From the NCBI GenBank assembly GCA_020853525.1, contig JADYYS010000026.1, forward strand, positions 1 to 64,000: a stretch of DNA of 64,000 nt, in the 5' to 3' direction. The DNA is from Ardenticatenales bacterium. GTDB lineage: Bacteria; Chloroflexota; Anaerolineae; Epilineales; Epilineaceae. A model generated the notes under the pieces. It ran no database searches. It saw only the letters and a list, made by a program, of their open reading frames with translations, and had not been told where the DNA came from. Position numbers and translations under genes: made by a program. Shown piece by piece: positions 40,636 through 49,471 of the stretch (positions are counted from its first letter, which is position 1; each line of letters begins with the position of its first letter).

Positions 40636-40641
40636 TATAAT
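40636..40641 (+). promoter_or_regulatory. Candidate -10 box upstream of rsfS
   Basis: A perfect TATAAT lies at 40636-40641, about 90 bases before the rsfS TTG. A second weaker TACGAT box (40713-40718) is closer. No clear -35 is seen for either. Confidence 0.4.
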
Positions 40642-40730
40642 GCCCCGTCGCCGGGCGGATCCGCCAGCCGCTCCGAGATGGACGGCGGCGATCCTGCCCC
40701 AACGGTCAACGGTACGATGGACGACAACGC

Positions 40731-41093
40731 TTGCAACTGCCCGAACTGAACTGGAACGACGCCGCCCGCCTCGCCTTCGACGCGATGAGCGACAAGCAGG
40801 CCGAGGATCTCGTCATCCTCGATCTGCGCCCCGTCACACCCATCGCCGACTACTTCGTCATCGGCACCGCCGGTTCGACGCGCCAGATGCGCGCCGTGGC
40901 GGAGGCCGTCGTCGACGCGCTGCGCGTGACGATGGGGCTCAAGCCATCGATCGTGGAGGGCGCACCCGAGTCGGGCTGGATGCTCGTCGACTACGGCGGG
41001 CTGATCGTCCACGTCTTCGATCCGGAGCGCCGCGCCTACTACACCCTCGAGGCGATGTGGGCCGACGCGCCGCTCGTGGCGCGGATGGCATAG
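40731..41093 (+). CDS. rsfS: Ribosomal silencing factor RsfS
   Basis: This encodes 120 residues from a TTG start at 40731. The nearby ATG at 40717 is out of frame and closed after 10 codons. The family pattern is clear: KQAEDLVILDLRPVTPIADY, FVIGTAGSTRQMRAVAEAV, then ESGWMLVDYGGLIVHVFDPE and a YYTLEAMWADAP end. RsfS binds ribosomal protein L14 and blocks subunit joining when nutrients are scarce. The use of TTG with little 5' leader suggests low expression. It faces folD tail-to-tail 61 bases away. Confidence 0.95.
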   Translation: MQLPELNWNDAARLAFDAMSDKQAEDLVILDLRPVTPIADYFVIGTAGSTRQMRAVAEAVVDALRVTMGLKPSIVEGAPESGWMLVDYGGLIVHVFDPERRAYYTLEAMWADAPLVARMA

Positions 41094-41154
41094 CGGAGAT
41101 ACTGCGGCGGCATGATGCGGCGATCGGGGGCGCGGCAGCGCTGCGCCCAACCGA

Positions 41155-42045
41155 TCATCTCGCCTTCGGTGATGCGGTCGCCATTCCGGCCCGGTGTTCG
41201 GCCAGCTCGATCGTCGCGACGAGGACGCAGGCCGTCGTGACCGGCCCGACGCCGCCGGGCACCGGCGTGAGCCAGCCCGCGACGTCCGCCACCGCCGCCG
41301 TGTCGACATCGCCGACCATGCGCCCGCCGTCGTCATCGTCCACCCAGTTCGTGCCGACGTCGATCACGACCGCGCCGGGCTTCACGCCGTCCGGACCGAT
41401 GAGCGCCGGCCGCCCGACGGCCACGACGAGCACGTCGGCCGTCCGGGAGACCGCGGCCACGTCGCGCGACCGCGAGTGGCAAATCGACACCGTCGCGTCC
41501 GCCTGCAACAGCAGCAGCGCCACCGGCAGTCCGACGGTCTTCGAACGGCCGACGACCACGGCCTGAACGCCGGCCAGCGCGATGCCCGCGTCCGCGAGGA
41601 GCGCCATCACGGCGCGCGGTGTCGCCGGCTGCGGTCCGGGCATGCCGCAGATCAGCCGGCCGAGGTTGGCCGGCGTCACCGCGTCGACGTCCCGCAGCGG
41701 GTCGATCGCCGCCTGCACCGCCGCCGTGTCGCAGCCGCGCGGCAGCGGCATCTCGACGAGAATGCCGTCGATCGCCGCGTCGGCGTTCAGCGCTTGCACG
41801 GCGGCGACGACCTCCGCGGTCGTGGCGTCCGCCGCCAGCCGCTCGGCGCGATAGGCGATGCCGGCCTTGGCCGCCGCGACGCCCTTCGATCGCTGGTAGG
41901 CGGCGCTGGCCGCGTCGTCGCCGACGAGGAGGGAGACGAGCGCCGGGGGCCGGCCGACCGAGGCGACGAAGCGCTTCGACCGCTCGGACGCGTCGGCGCG
42001 CAAACGCTCGGACAGCGCCTTGCCCATGAGCCATGATGCCGCCAT
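41155..42045 (-). CDS. folD: Bifunctional methylenetetrahydrofolate dehydrogenase/cyclohydrolase
   Basis: This encodes 296 residues from the ATG at 42045 (GGAAGG upstream). It interconverts 5,10-methylene-, methenyl- and 10-formyl-tetrahydrofolate using NADP. Seen motifs are AAYQRSKGVAAAKAGI (the Tyr-x3-Lys catalytic pair), GILVEMPLPRG, DVDAVTPANLGRL, VVVGRSKTVGLPVALLLL (dinucleotide loop) and TPVPGGVGPVTTA. The length is normal. Confidence 0.97.
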   Translation of the reverse strand: MAASWLMGKALSERLRADASERSKRFVASVGRPPALVSLLVGDDAASAAYQRSKGVAAAKAGIAYRAERLAADATTAEVVAAVQALNADAAIDGILVEMPLPRGCDTAAVQAAIDPLRDVDAVTPANLGRLICGMPGPQPATPRAVMALLADAGIALAGVQAVVVGRSKTVGLPVALLLLQADATVSICHSRSRDVAAVSRTADVLVVAVGRPALIGPDGVKPGAVVIDVGTNWVDDDDGGRMVGDVDTAAVADVAGWLTPVPGGVGPVTTACVLVATIELAEHRAGMATASPKAR

Positions 42046-42098
42046 GTTGGACGTACCCTTCCTGTGTGGCTTGCGTTATCCTGTGCATGCAGGACAAC

Positions 42099-42122
42099 AG
42101 GTTGTGATCGAGGTTGTGATCG
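42099..42122. repeat. Perfect tandem 12-bp repeat before the ferredoxin gene
   Basis: AGGTTGTGATCG occurs twice back to back (42099-42110 and 42111-42122), just upstream of the ferredoxin's GGAGG. It lies in the 90-base divergent gap with folD and may be a regulator-binding site. TTATCC (42076-42081) is a possible -10 box. Confidence 0.45.
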
Positions 42123-42135
42123 GGTGGAGGTCGGG

Positions 42136-42378
42136 ATGCACGTGAGCATCGATTGGGCCGTTTGTTGTGGTGCCGGCATGTGCGCCGACGCGGCGCCGCG
42201 CGCCTTCCGGGTCATCGACGCGGGCGACGGTCGCCGGCGCGCCGTCGTGAGCGGCCCGGCCGCGGACGACGTGCTGTGCGAAGCGGCGTACGCCTGCCCG
42301 ACACTGGCGATCCGCCTGATCGACGACGATGGCCGTGCCGTCTACCCGCCGGCGCCCCCGGCGACCGGCGGCCGATGA
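42136..42378 (+). CDS. Single-cluster ferredoxin of the P450-associated type
   Basis: This encodes 80 residues from the ATG at 42136, preceded by GGTGGAGG. The cysteine pattern is CCGAGMC...AAYACPTLAI, that is Cx5C...CP, with three ligands in the positions used by [3Fe-4S]/[4Fe-4S] ferredoxins that feed bacterial P450s. An extra Cys next to the first ligand (VCCG) might serve as a fourth ligand; this is unusual. The tail is Pro/Ala-rich. The only P450 in the window is at 25866-27236, so it is a candidate partner. It lies beside folD. Confidence 0.85.
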   Translation: MHVSIDWAVCCGAGMCADAAPRAFRVIDAGDGRRRAVVSGPAADDVLCEAAYACPTLAIRLIDDDGRAVYPPAPPATGGR

Positions 42379-42544
42379 TAGCCGTCGCGGACGTTGCCTC
42401 GCAAGGCCGTGGAACGCTTCGGGCGGCGGCGGCGTCTCATCGACTGCGCGGCCGTCGCGGCCGCGCGGACCGGCCGGGCGTAACCATCGCGTGTCGTTAC
42501 GCGCATGCATGCGCTCGCCCTACGACGGGTGCGGGCGTGATGCG

Positions 42545-43159
42545 ATGAGCGAAACGGGCGCAAGCGGGTTCTGGAAGGGCTATCGAGCCGGCAATGGCGC
42601 GGTGGAGGCGATCGGTGACGAGGCGCTCGTGCGCTGTGTGCTCGAGGGCGACGAGGTCGCGCTCGGGACGCTGTACGGGAACTACGTCGACGCGATCTAT
42701 CGGTTCATACTCGCCCAAGTCCGCGATCGGGAGGACGCCGAGGATCTGACGGCTGAAACGTTCGCCCGAATGATCCAGGGACTGGTCGGCTTCCGGCACG
42801 AGGCCAGCTTCAAGAACTGGCTGTATCAGATTGCGCGCAATGCCGTCCGAAACCACCGGCGGGCTGCGGGCTATCGGCGGACTGTGGCGCTCACGTCGCA
42901 GCTGCACGCGGCGGATCACGGTGACGCACCGTCCGATGGGGTCGAGGAGGATGCGGAGGTTGTCGGGCTGCTGCAGCCGTTGCCGCCGCGCTATCGACAG
43001 GTGCTCGAGCTCCGGTTTCTGGCCGGACTGAGCATCGAGGAGACGGCGAATCGAATGGAGATCACCGTCGCCAATGCCAAAGTGCTGCAACATCGTGCGC
43101 TCAAGCGCGCGGCCGGCCTGAAGGAGGCCACAGAGGTTCATGCACGACGACGGGCTTGA
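42545..43159 (+). CDS. ECF-type RNA polymerase sigma factor (module 1)
   Basis: This encodes 204 residues from the ATG at 42545 (weak ribosome site). Region 2 is visible as LYGNYVDAIYRFILAQVRDREDAEDLTAETF, shown here only in outline from residue ~40 to 75. FKNWLYQIARN follows. Region 4 (LPPRYRQVLELRF, LSIEETANRM) ends in a basic tail. The next gene starts 20 bases before this gene ends and encodes its probable membrane anti-sigma. It recruits polymerase to stress or envelope promoters. A second paralogous module lies 1.7 kb downstream. Confidence 0.88.
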   Translation: MSETGASGFWKGYRAGNGAVEAIGDEALVRCVLEGDEVALGTLYGNYVDAIYRFILAQVRDREDAEDLTAETFARMIQGLVGFRHEASFKNWLYQIARNAVRNHRRAAGYRRTVALTSQLHAADHGDAPSDGVEEDAEVVGLLQPLPPRYRQVLELRFLAGLSIEETANRMEITVANAKVLQHRALKRAAGLKEATEVHARRRA

Positions 43160-44654
43160 TGCCGAGCGGGATGCGCTGAACGCGGCTGTGGATGCCGTGT
43201 TGGCCGGCGCGCCGCTCGACGCCGTCGCCGAGCGGCTGCCGCCTGACCTCCGCCCTCTGCTCGCCGCCGGCAGCCGGCTGGCGCGGCACCGCCCTTCTGG
43301 CGACGCGCTTCGGCCCGGGTTCGTCGTCGGGCTCGGCGAGCAGATGCGCATGGACTTGCGCCTCTCGTTGTCGGAGGCCGCTCCGGCGCCGGTGGATGCC
43401 GAGCGGACCGCACCCGGCGACGCGCCCGAAGCGCGACGCGCGTCGGCGTTCCGGCCGAAGGACTGGTGGCCCATCGCGCTGGCGGGCGTCTTCTTCGGCT
43501 TCTTCGCCGGCGTCGTCGTAAGGTCCGGCGGCGCGCAGCCGGGCGAAACCCTCTACCCGGTCCGGCGCGGTTGGGAGCATGTCGCGCTGCCGGCCGAACC
43601 CGGTACGATCGGCCGCGTCGAGTCGCGCCTTGACCGGGCGTGGCGCCGGTTGAGCGAGCTGCGACAGGCGATCGAGGATGGCAGGACATCGGACGATTCG
43701 GTGCTCGCGCTGGTCGACGCACTCGTCACGGCATACGATGACGTGCTGGCGATCGCCGGCTCCGTCGAGAACGACGGGCGTGCGCTCAGGCGGGCGCGTG
43801 CGGACGCCGACGCCGCGGCCAACGAGCTCGAGCGGCTGGCCGTCGGCCGGGCATCGCCGGTTGGCGCGGCCCTGGTGCATGCCGGCCGACGATTGCGCCT
43901 CGGCGTCGCCGCTGCGCAGATCGTGAACCGAACGGAACCACCCGAAGCCGATCTGCCGCGCTTGCTGCCCGGCGGTGAGCGAGCCGTGCCCATCGTGCCG
44001 TCGCCGACCGAGGGTGCCGGCCAGGCCCCGCCCTCGCCGGCTCCTTCCGCACCATCGGAGCGGCCGACGAGCGAACCGACGCGGACGCCCGCACCCGAGC
44101 CGACACCGACGCCTGTCACGCCGTTGCCGCCGTCCGCCACCGCGACGGCCGTACCGACCCGGACGCTGCCGCCCGACGAGCCGCCGCCGGCCGCGACGCC
44201 GCCGCCGCCGGGGCTGACCGTGACCGTCACCGGCCCGCTCGCGACGGCCACGCCCCTCCGGCGGACGCCCACGCCGCCGCTCATCCCGATCGAGCCGACA
44301 TCGACCACGCGGCTGCCGGACCCACCCACAAGCACGCCGCCGCCGCCGTCGGCGACCGCCACGCGCCCGCCCGTACCGACGCCGACACCCCTGCCCACGC
44401 CGACGCGCGATGTCATCGACCCGCCGCCACCGACGGTCTCGCCGCACACCGCCACCCCTGCCGGCGAGCCGCCGACACCGAAGCCGCCGCCGACCGACGC
44501 GTTGAACCCGACCGCGACACCGCCGCCGCAGCCGTCGGCAACGGTGGTCGACCCGGGCGCAGCGAGGGGGGGGCGCGGGCGGGGCGTCACCGCCCGGGAC
44601 GGCACTGCCTGGGACGGCACTGCGCCGGGTGTGGGCCGACGGCCCGGCCCGTAG
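43140..44654 (+). CDS. Membrane anti-sigma-like protein with DUF5667-like region and Thr-Pro tail
   Basis: This encodes 504 residues from the ATG at 43140, inside the end of the sigma gene. A ~105-residue cytoplasmic part would bind the sigma factor. It is followed by one membrane helix (WWPIALAGVFFGFFAGVVV, about 110-128). Outside comes PGETLYPVRRGWEHV (about 134), the hallmark start of DUF5667, and a helical segment to about residue 265. Then a Pro/Thr-rich stalk of ~200 residues (for example TPAPEPTPTPVTPLPPS) reaches the end. This is the arrangement of ECF-linked regulators that sense the cell envelope. No zinc-binding HxxxCxxC motif is seen. Confidence 0.75.
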   Translation: MHDDGLDAERDALNAAVDAVLAGAPLDAVAERLPPDLRPLLAAGSRLARHRPSGDALRPGFVVGLGEQMRMDLRLSLSEAAPAPVDAERTAPGDAPEARRASAFRPKDWWPIALAGVFFGFFAGVVVRSGGAQPGETLYPVRRGWEHVALPAEPGTIGRVESRLDRAWRRLSELRQAIEDGRTSDDSVLALVDALVTAYDDVLAIAGSVENDGRALRRARADADAAANELERLAVGRASPVGAALVHAGRRLRLGVAAAQIVNRTEPPEADLPRLLPGGERAVPIVPSPTEGAGQAPPSPAPSAPSERPTSEPTRTPAPEPTPTPVTPLPPSATATAVPTRTLPPDEPPPAATPPPPGLTVTVTGPLATATPLRRTPTPPLIPIEPTSTTRLPDPPTSTPPPPSATATRPPVPTPTPLPTPTRDVIDPPPPTVSPHTATPAGEPPTPKPPPTDALNPTATPPPQPSATVVDPGAARGGRGRGVTARDGTAWDGTAPGVGRRPGP

Positions 44655-44857
44655 CGCTTTGCCTCGGACCGGCGAGCCTTCTAGAATCGCCGCGCGCGCC
44701 CTTCCGAATCCTACGCCGCCCGCGCAGCGTCGACCGCGGAGAGGCCGTCCGTGTCCCGTGACCCCGTCCAGAACACGGTCGAAGTCGTGACACCACCTAA
44801 CCCGATCGGTCCCCAGCGCGTTAGGCGGATTGTCCGAGGTCCGCACCGGAGCGTTCG

Positions 44858-45454
44858 GTGAGCGATCCTGCTGACGAGCGCCGCTTGGTCGAGGCGGCCC
44901 GCACCGGTGATGGGCAAGCGTTCAGCGTGCTCTACGAGCGCTACGTGGATCGCGTCTACAGCTTTGTGCTGTTCCGCGTGCGCGACGACAGCGTGGCAGA
45001 GGACCTGACGCAGGACGTGTTCGTTCAAGTGCTGCGCGGCCTCGATGGCTACGACTGGCGCGGGACGCTCGCGCCGTGGCTGCTCCGGATCGCGCGCAAC
45101 ACGGTCATCGATCATTGGCGCCGTGTCGGGCGCCGGCCCGAACGGCCCATCTCGGCCGTCGAGTCGGACGAGGATGGCGATGACGAGGATACCCGAATCG
45201 GTCGGGTGGTCGATGAGGAGGGGGAAGTGGCGATCGTTCAGGCTGAGGCGATGCTCGACCGTGCGGCGTTCCAGCGCGCGTCGGGCCAGCTGACCGATCT
45301 CCAACGCGAGGTCCTGGCGCTTCGATTCGCGTCCGGCCTCAGCATCCGCGAGACGGCCGAGGCGATGAACCGGAGCGAGGGCGCGATCAAGAACCTGCAG
45401 CACCACGCCGTGCGCGCATTGCGCCGCTCCCTTGGCTGGGACGACGTCACGTGA
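44858..45454 (+). CDS. ECF-type RNA polymerase sigma factor (module 2)
   Basis: This encodes 198 residues from a GTG at 44858 with CGGAGCG upstream. Region 2 runs from FSVLYERYVDRVYSFVLFRV through SVAEDLTQDVFVQVL to LAPWLLRIARNTVIDHW. Region 4 is LTDLQREVLALRFASGLSI followed by ETAEAMNRSEGAIKNLQHH. An acidic linker (DEDGDDEDTR) separates the two regions. It overlaps the next gene (GTGA), its probable anti-sigma. It is clearly paralogous in layout to module 1, suggesting duplication. Confidence 0.92.
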   Translation: MSDPADERRLVEAARTGDGQAFSVLYERYVDRVYSFVLFRVRDDSVAEDLTQDVFVQVLRGLDGYDWRGTLAPWLLRIARNTVIDHWRRVGRRPERPISAVESDEDGDDEDTRIGRVVDEEGEVAIVQAEAMLDRAAFQRASGQLTDLQREVLALRFASGLSIRETAEAMNRSEGAIKNLQHHAVRALRRSLGWDDVT

Positions 45455-46704
45455 CCGATCGACGACCTCTCGATCTCCCCGAGCGCCCGGAGCGCCCCGG
45501 TCGCGACGCACGGCGCGGCGGCCCTGCGCCGTACGATGCGGAGGACGGCGTGGCGCCCGCCGACGCCGCCCAGGTCGAGCGATTCGCCGCTGCCTGGACG
45601 GCCGTGTCGAGCGGCACGCCGCTGCCGGACGTGCTCGCCGAACTGGCCGACGACGCCGAGCTCACAGCGCTCGTCCGGCTTGCCGGCAAGGCGTCCGCGA
45701 TCCTGCCGGCAAGCGTCGGCGAGGCGACGCGCGCTCGCCAGGCCGCCGTGTTGCGCGCCCTCGTCCCGGCGGGCCGTCCGAGAAGCGACGGCTCCATCTG
45801 GACCCGGTGGCTCGGCGGTCGGCCGCAGCTGTTGCTGCGATTGACCGCGGCCGTGCTCGCCGTCGCGCTGGGGCTCGGCTCGTCCGTGGTCGTATCGGCC
45901 GATGACGTGCCCGGCGATGCGCTGTACGGCGTCAAGCGGGCCGCCGAGAGCGCACGGATGGCGCTGATCTTCGACCCCGGCCGGCGCGCCGCATTCCATC
46001 TCGAGCTGGCCGAGGTCCGCATCGCCGAGATTCGCGCCCTCATCAACCGCGGCCGCAACCCGTCGGCGCGGATCGTCGAGGCGCTGATCGCCCAGCTTTC
46101 CTCGGCCGGGCGCGATGCCGTCAGCGCGCAGGATCGTGCGCTCATCGAGAATGTGCGCCTGGCACGCGACGCGGCCGCCCGCTCGTTGGGCGAGCTGGCC
46201 GGTCAGGCGCCGAGCGAGGCCGCGCGCGTGCTGGCCAGCGGCATCGCGGCGCTGGCGCCCGCACCGCCGCCGTCGACGGGCCGCCCGGATGCGCACGCCC
46301 CGCCGCGCGGCGCGCGTGGCCGGCCGTCGCCGACGGTGGTTGCTACGGCGGAGCCGACGGATGTCGAGACGGGCGGCAGCGACACGGTGCCGCCGGCCGG
46401 CGCGACCGAGCTGCCGGCAACGGCACTGCCGCCCTACGTCGCGGCACCGACGGCGGTGGCCGCAACGGCACCGGCCGGTGATGCGCCGCTGCCGGGCGGG
46501 CCGCCGGGTGCGGGCGATGGGGGGTTGCCGCCGGGCGGTGGGTCGGCGGCGCCGACGAGTGCGCCGCCGGCGCAGGCAACGGAGGCGCCGCCCGTCGAGG
46601 CGCCGACCCAGGTGAATCCGTTCGCCGGTGAGCGGGCAACGGCGCTGATCAGCGAGCCGCCCCCTGCGACGAAGGTTCCGTCCAGAACCCCCCGGCGTCC
46701 GTGA
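45451..46704 (+). CDS. Membrane anti-sigma-like DUF5667 protein (module 2)
   Basis: This encodes 417 residues from a GTG at 45451 overlapping the sigma stop. A cytoplasmic ~120-residue part is followed by one membrane helix (LTAAVLAVALGLGSSVVV, about 130-148). Directly outside is PGDALYGVKRAAESAR (about 153), the DUF5667 signature, and a helical region to about residue 265. The rest is a Pro/Ala/Thr-rich stalk with Gly-Pro runs. It corresponds domain by domain to the module 1 protein. Its stop overlaps the next gene (GTGA), so the secreted hydrolase-like protein belongs to this regulon. Confidence 0.78.
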   Translation: MTDRRPLDLPERPERPGRDARRGGPAPYDAEDGVAPADAAQVERFAAAWTAVSSGTPLPDVLAELADDAELTALVRLAGKASAILPASVGEATRARQAAVLRALVPAGRPRSDGSIWTRWLGGRPQLLLRLTAAVLAVALGLGSSVVVSADDVPGDALYGVKRAAESARMALIFDPGRRAAFHLELAEVRIAEIRALINRGRNPSARIVEALIAQLSSAGRDAVSAQDRALIENVRLARDAAARSLGELAGQAPSEAARVLASGIAALAPAPPPSTGRPDAHAPPRGARGRPSPTVVATAEPTDVETGGSDTVPPAGATELPATALPPYVAAPTAVAATAPAGDAPLPGGPPGAGDGGLPPGGGSAAPTSAPPAQATEAPPVEAPTQVNPFAGERATALISEPPPATKVPSRTPRRP

Positions 46705-49448
46705 TCGCACGGAGGGGAACCGGTCGGCGTGGGGATGCGCGGCGTCCGGGCTTCGGCGCATGCGTCGCGGTGCTCGCCTGTCTGACCGCGTTCGCAGCTC
46801 GGGCGGCATGGCGCGCGTCCGTTCCGGCCGCCCCCGGGGCCGCCGCCGCTGCGCGCACGGACCTCTCCATCCGACTCTATCTCCCGTTCGGCAACGTGTA
46901 CGTCGATCCGCGCACCCGTGCGACGCAGCTCGCGGCCGCATCGCGCACGCCGCGCACACCGACCGCCGCCGGATCGCCGACCCGCGCCGGGACGACGACG
47001 CCCACCCGACCGCCGTCCCCGACGCCTTCACCCTCCGCGACCATCGGCTCGCCGACACACACGCCCGCCGGCCCGACGGGGACGCGGACGCTCCCGGCCA
47101 CCGGGTCGGCGACCGCAACCGCCGGCACCGCCGGCCCGGTGCCGCCGACGTCTTCGCCGACTTCAAGCCCGACGCCCCTCTTCACGACGCACGACCCGTC
47201 CACGGATCGGCTGGCGCCTCGTGCCGCCGGGCGCAGCGGCGCCGCATCCGTTCGCTTCGATGCGGCTGCGCGCGCCTATCGCTTCACGCTTGCCGGCGAC
47301 GCGCAGCCCAGTTGGTCGCTCGACCTCACGCATCCCGACGTGCAGCGCGGTCGCATGAGCCTGCGTGAGATCTCGAGCGGTCGGTATCCCGCGGCCGGCG
47401 CCGGCCTCTACTACCGGACGCTCGAGGACGAGGTCGTCGAGCCGCGGCTTTTTCTCCTCGACTGGACGGTCGAACGCCTCGAGCACGCCGTCGTCGGCGG
47501 ATCCGTCCTCGTCACGGTCACCGAGCGACTCGAGAACGTCGAGCATCGCAAGCGCTATACGCTCATGCCCGTCGGCCGGTCGATCGCCCTGCGGGCGGAA
47601 AGCTTGGACGGGGCGGGCGATGCCAGCGGGCGCTATGCCGGCTTCACGGCCGGCGATATCGAGGGCGGACGGACGGCGGTCAGCGTGCGGGTGCCGTACA
47701 TGGACAGCGTGCCCGTGACGTTCGTCGACGGCAAGTGGTTCACCAGCGCGCTGTTGGACGTGCCGCAGTCACACGCCAACGCGCTGGCGGCGCGCGGTCC
47801 GGCGCCGAGCGGCGGGGGCTACGCCAATGAGCTCGCTGCGTTCTACGACCCCGACGCTCTCGGCCTCGTGCGCGCCGTCGACGAGACGGTGTGGTTGACG
47901 TGGTCGGCCGATGTCGCGGACACCTTCGCCGAGCCGCCCGGCCCGGTGGCGCCGCATCGTGCCGCCAACGTCGGGCGGCTGCATGTGACGCTCGTCGCAG
48001 ATGCCGTGCCGCCCGCCGTCCGACCAACGTTCGCCGACCGCACCGGCTACGTGGGCGCCCTGCGCGCACTCGGGGTGACCGAACTCGTCCTCCACGTGCC
48101 CGAGTGGCGCGCGTTGGACGGATTGCCGCCGGCAGCGTGGCCGCCGGACGGCGCGCGGGGCGGCGAGGACGCGTGGCGGGCGCTGGCTGCGGCTGCGGCA
48201 GTGGCGCCGTCGGCGGCGTACACGCTCACGACGTCAGGCTGCCCCGAGCGCCTCAACGCCGCCTATCGCACGACGGAACGCGTGACGGGCCGCGACGGCT
48301 TGCCGAAACAGATGGATGTCGGCCTCGCCTGCCGGGATGGGTCGACGGTCCCGCGCTTCCTGCTCCCGCCGACGGGAGCCGCGCGCCAGTCGATCGAGGA
48401 TTCGGACCGTTGGACGGCGGCGGGCGTTCGTGCCGTTACGCTCGACGTCCTCGGGGCATGGAACCCGGCCTTCGGCTGGCCGGGCGCCCCGGACAGCAAC
48501 CTGGACTTCGACTCCAGCCCTCGCCATCCGGGGGCCATCGGCGAGAGCGTCGCGGCGCACAGCCGCCTTTTCGCCGACCTGCAGCGCCGACTCGGCGCCG
48601 TGTGGGCCGACGGGGCGCACGGCCCGTGGACGGCGCGCTATGACACGTTCTATCTGGGCTACCTGGATGGGGTTGCGCGCAGCCTCTCGACCGGCCAGTT
48701 CGACGACAGCGCCGGCGCCGACGTGTCGGTTGTGCCGGACTTCGTCCTCCAAACGGCGCGGCCGAAGGCGATCGGCTACGGGCTCGGCACGATCGAGCGC
48801 TTCTTCGGGGCGGCGCGTCCGGCCGGCCCGCTGACGGCCGCCGAGCGCGATGCGTGGCGCGCCACCGAGCTGGCGTTCGGACATGCCGGGGCGTGGCTGT
48901 CGTCCGGCGCGGCGCGTCCGATGGGCGCCGGCGCGTGGGCGGGCGACCCGGCGTCACCGTGGTCGTTGGCCGAGGAGGTCAAGGACTACCACCTGTTCCT
49001 GCCGCTCCAGACCCGCTATCTGGAGGCGCCGCTGCTCGGCGTGGCCTACGTCGGCCCGGACGGCCGCGAGCGAGCGCTGGCCGCGGCACTCGTCGATGGC
49101 CTCGACCTCATCGGTCCGCGTCTCGTGCTGCGTTACGGCGGGCCGTACGCGATGACGGTCTGGGTCAATCTTGGGGATGGGACGTGGCCCGTCGTCCACG
49201 ACGACCGCGTCGTCGACCTGCCGGCGGACGGCTGGCTGATCGACGGTACGGATGTCGACGGTTACAGCGCCCTCGTCGACGGCCACCGGGTCGACTACCT
49301 GCGCTCCCCCCAGTGGACGCTGACGGACGGCCGAGGCGTGGCAACGGTGTTCGAAGACGGGTCGACGGCGACGTGGCTGCGGATTGCCCGTGCGGATGGT
49401 CGGGTGATCGAAGGGCGGGCGGATGGGGCCGTGGGCATCCGCCCGTAG
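46701..49448 (+). CDS. Secreted glycoside-hydrolase-like protein (DUF5696-like)
   Basis: This encodes 915 residues from a GTG at 46701 overlapping the anti-sigma stop. A signal peptide/membrane anchor (ACVAVLACLTAFAARAAW) is followed by LYLPFGNVYVDP and a Thr/Pro/Ser linker (about 77-168). Residues ~175-430 are a beta-sandwich (SWSLDLTHPDV, LFLLDWTVERLEHA). Residues ~430-760 look like a TIM barrel (TELVLHVPEWRALDGLPP, VRAVTLDVLGAWNPAFGWPG, GAVWADGAHGPW), followed by a C-terminal beta domain. The layout resembles DUF5696/GH-type polysaccharide enzymes. Substrate and catalytic residues are unproven. Its TAG lies within the shared hairpin at 49445-49471. Confidence 0.65.
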   Translation: MIARRGTGRRGDARRPGFGACVAVLACLTAFAARAAWRASVPAAPGAAAAARTDLSIRLYLPFGNVYVDPRTRATQLAAASRTPRTPTAAGSPTRAGTTTPTRPPSPTPSPSATIGSPTHTPAGPTGTRTLPATGSATATAGTAGPVPPTSSPTSSPTPLFTTHDPSTDRLAPRAAGRSGAASVRFDAAARAYRFTLAGDAQPSWSLDLTHPDVQRGRMSLREISSGRYPAAGAGLYYRTLEDEVVEPRLFLLDWTVERLEHAVVGGSVLVTVTERLENVEHRKRYTLMPVGRSIALRAESLDGAGDASGRYAGFTAGDIEGGRTAVSVRVPYMDSVPVTFVDGKWFTSALLDVPQSHANALAARGPAPSGGGYANELAAFYDPDALGLVRAVDETVWLTWSADVADTFAEPPGPVAPHRAANVGRLHVTLVADAVPPAVRPTFADRTGYVGALRALGVTELVLHVPEWRALDGLPPAAWPPDGARGGEDAWRALAAAAAVAPSAAYTLTTSGCPERLNAAYRTTERVTGRDGLPKQMDVGLACRDGSTVPRFLLPPTGAARQSIEDSDRWTAAGVRAVTLDVLGAWNPAFGWPGAPDSNLDFDSSPRHPGAIGESVAAHSRLFADLQRRLGAVWADGAHGPWTARYDTFYLGYLDGVARSLSTGQFDDSAGADVSVVPDFVLQTARPKAIGYGLGTIERFFGAARPAGPLTAAERDAWRATELAFGHAGAWLSSGAARPMGAGAWAGDPASPWSLAEEVKDYHLFLPLQTRYLEAPLLGVAYVGPDGRERALAAALVDGLDLIGPRLVLRYGGPYAMTVWVNLGDGTWPVVHDDRVVDLPADGWLIDGTDVDGYSALVDGHRVDYLRSPQWTLTDGRGVATVFEDGSTATWLRIARADGRVIEGRADGAVGIRP

Positions 49449-49471
49449 GGCGACGCATGCGTCACCCCTAC
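49445..49471. terminator. GTAGGG...CCCCTAC hairpin shared by two convergent genes
   Basis: GTAGGG (49445-49450) pairs with CCCTAC (49466-49471) around the palindrome GACGCATGCGTC. The left arm contains the TAG stop of the hydrolase-like gene (49446-49448). The right arm contains, in reverse, the TAG stop of clpC (49468-49470). The same arrangement recurs at 62401-62428. Confidence 0.65.
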
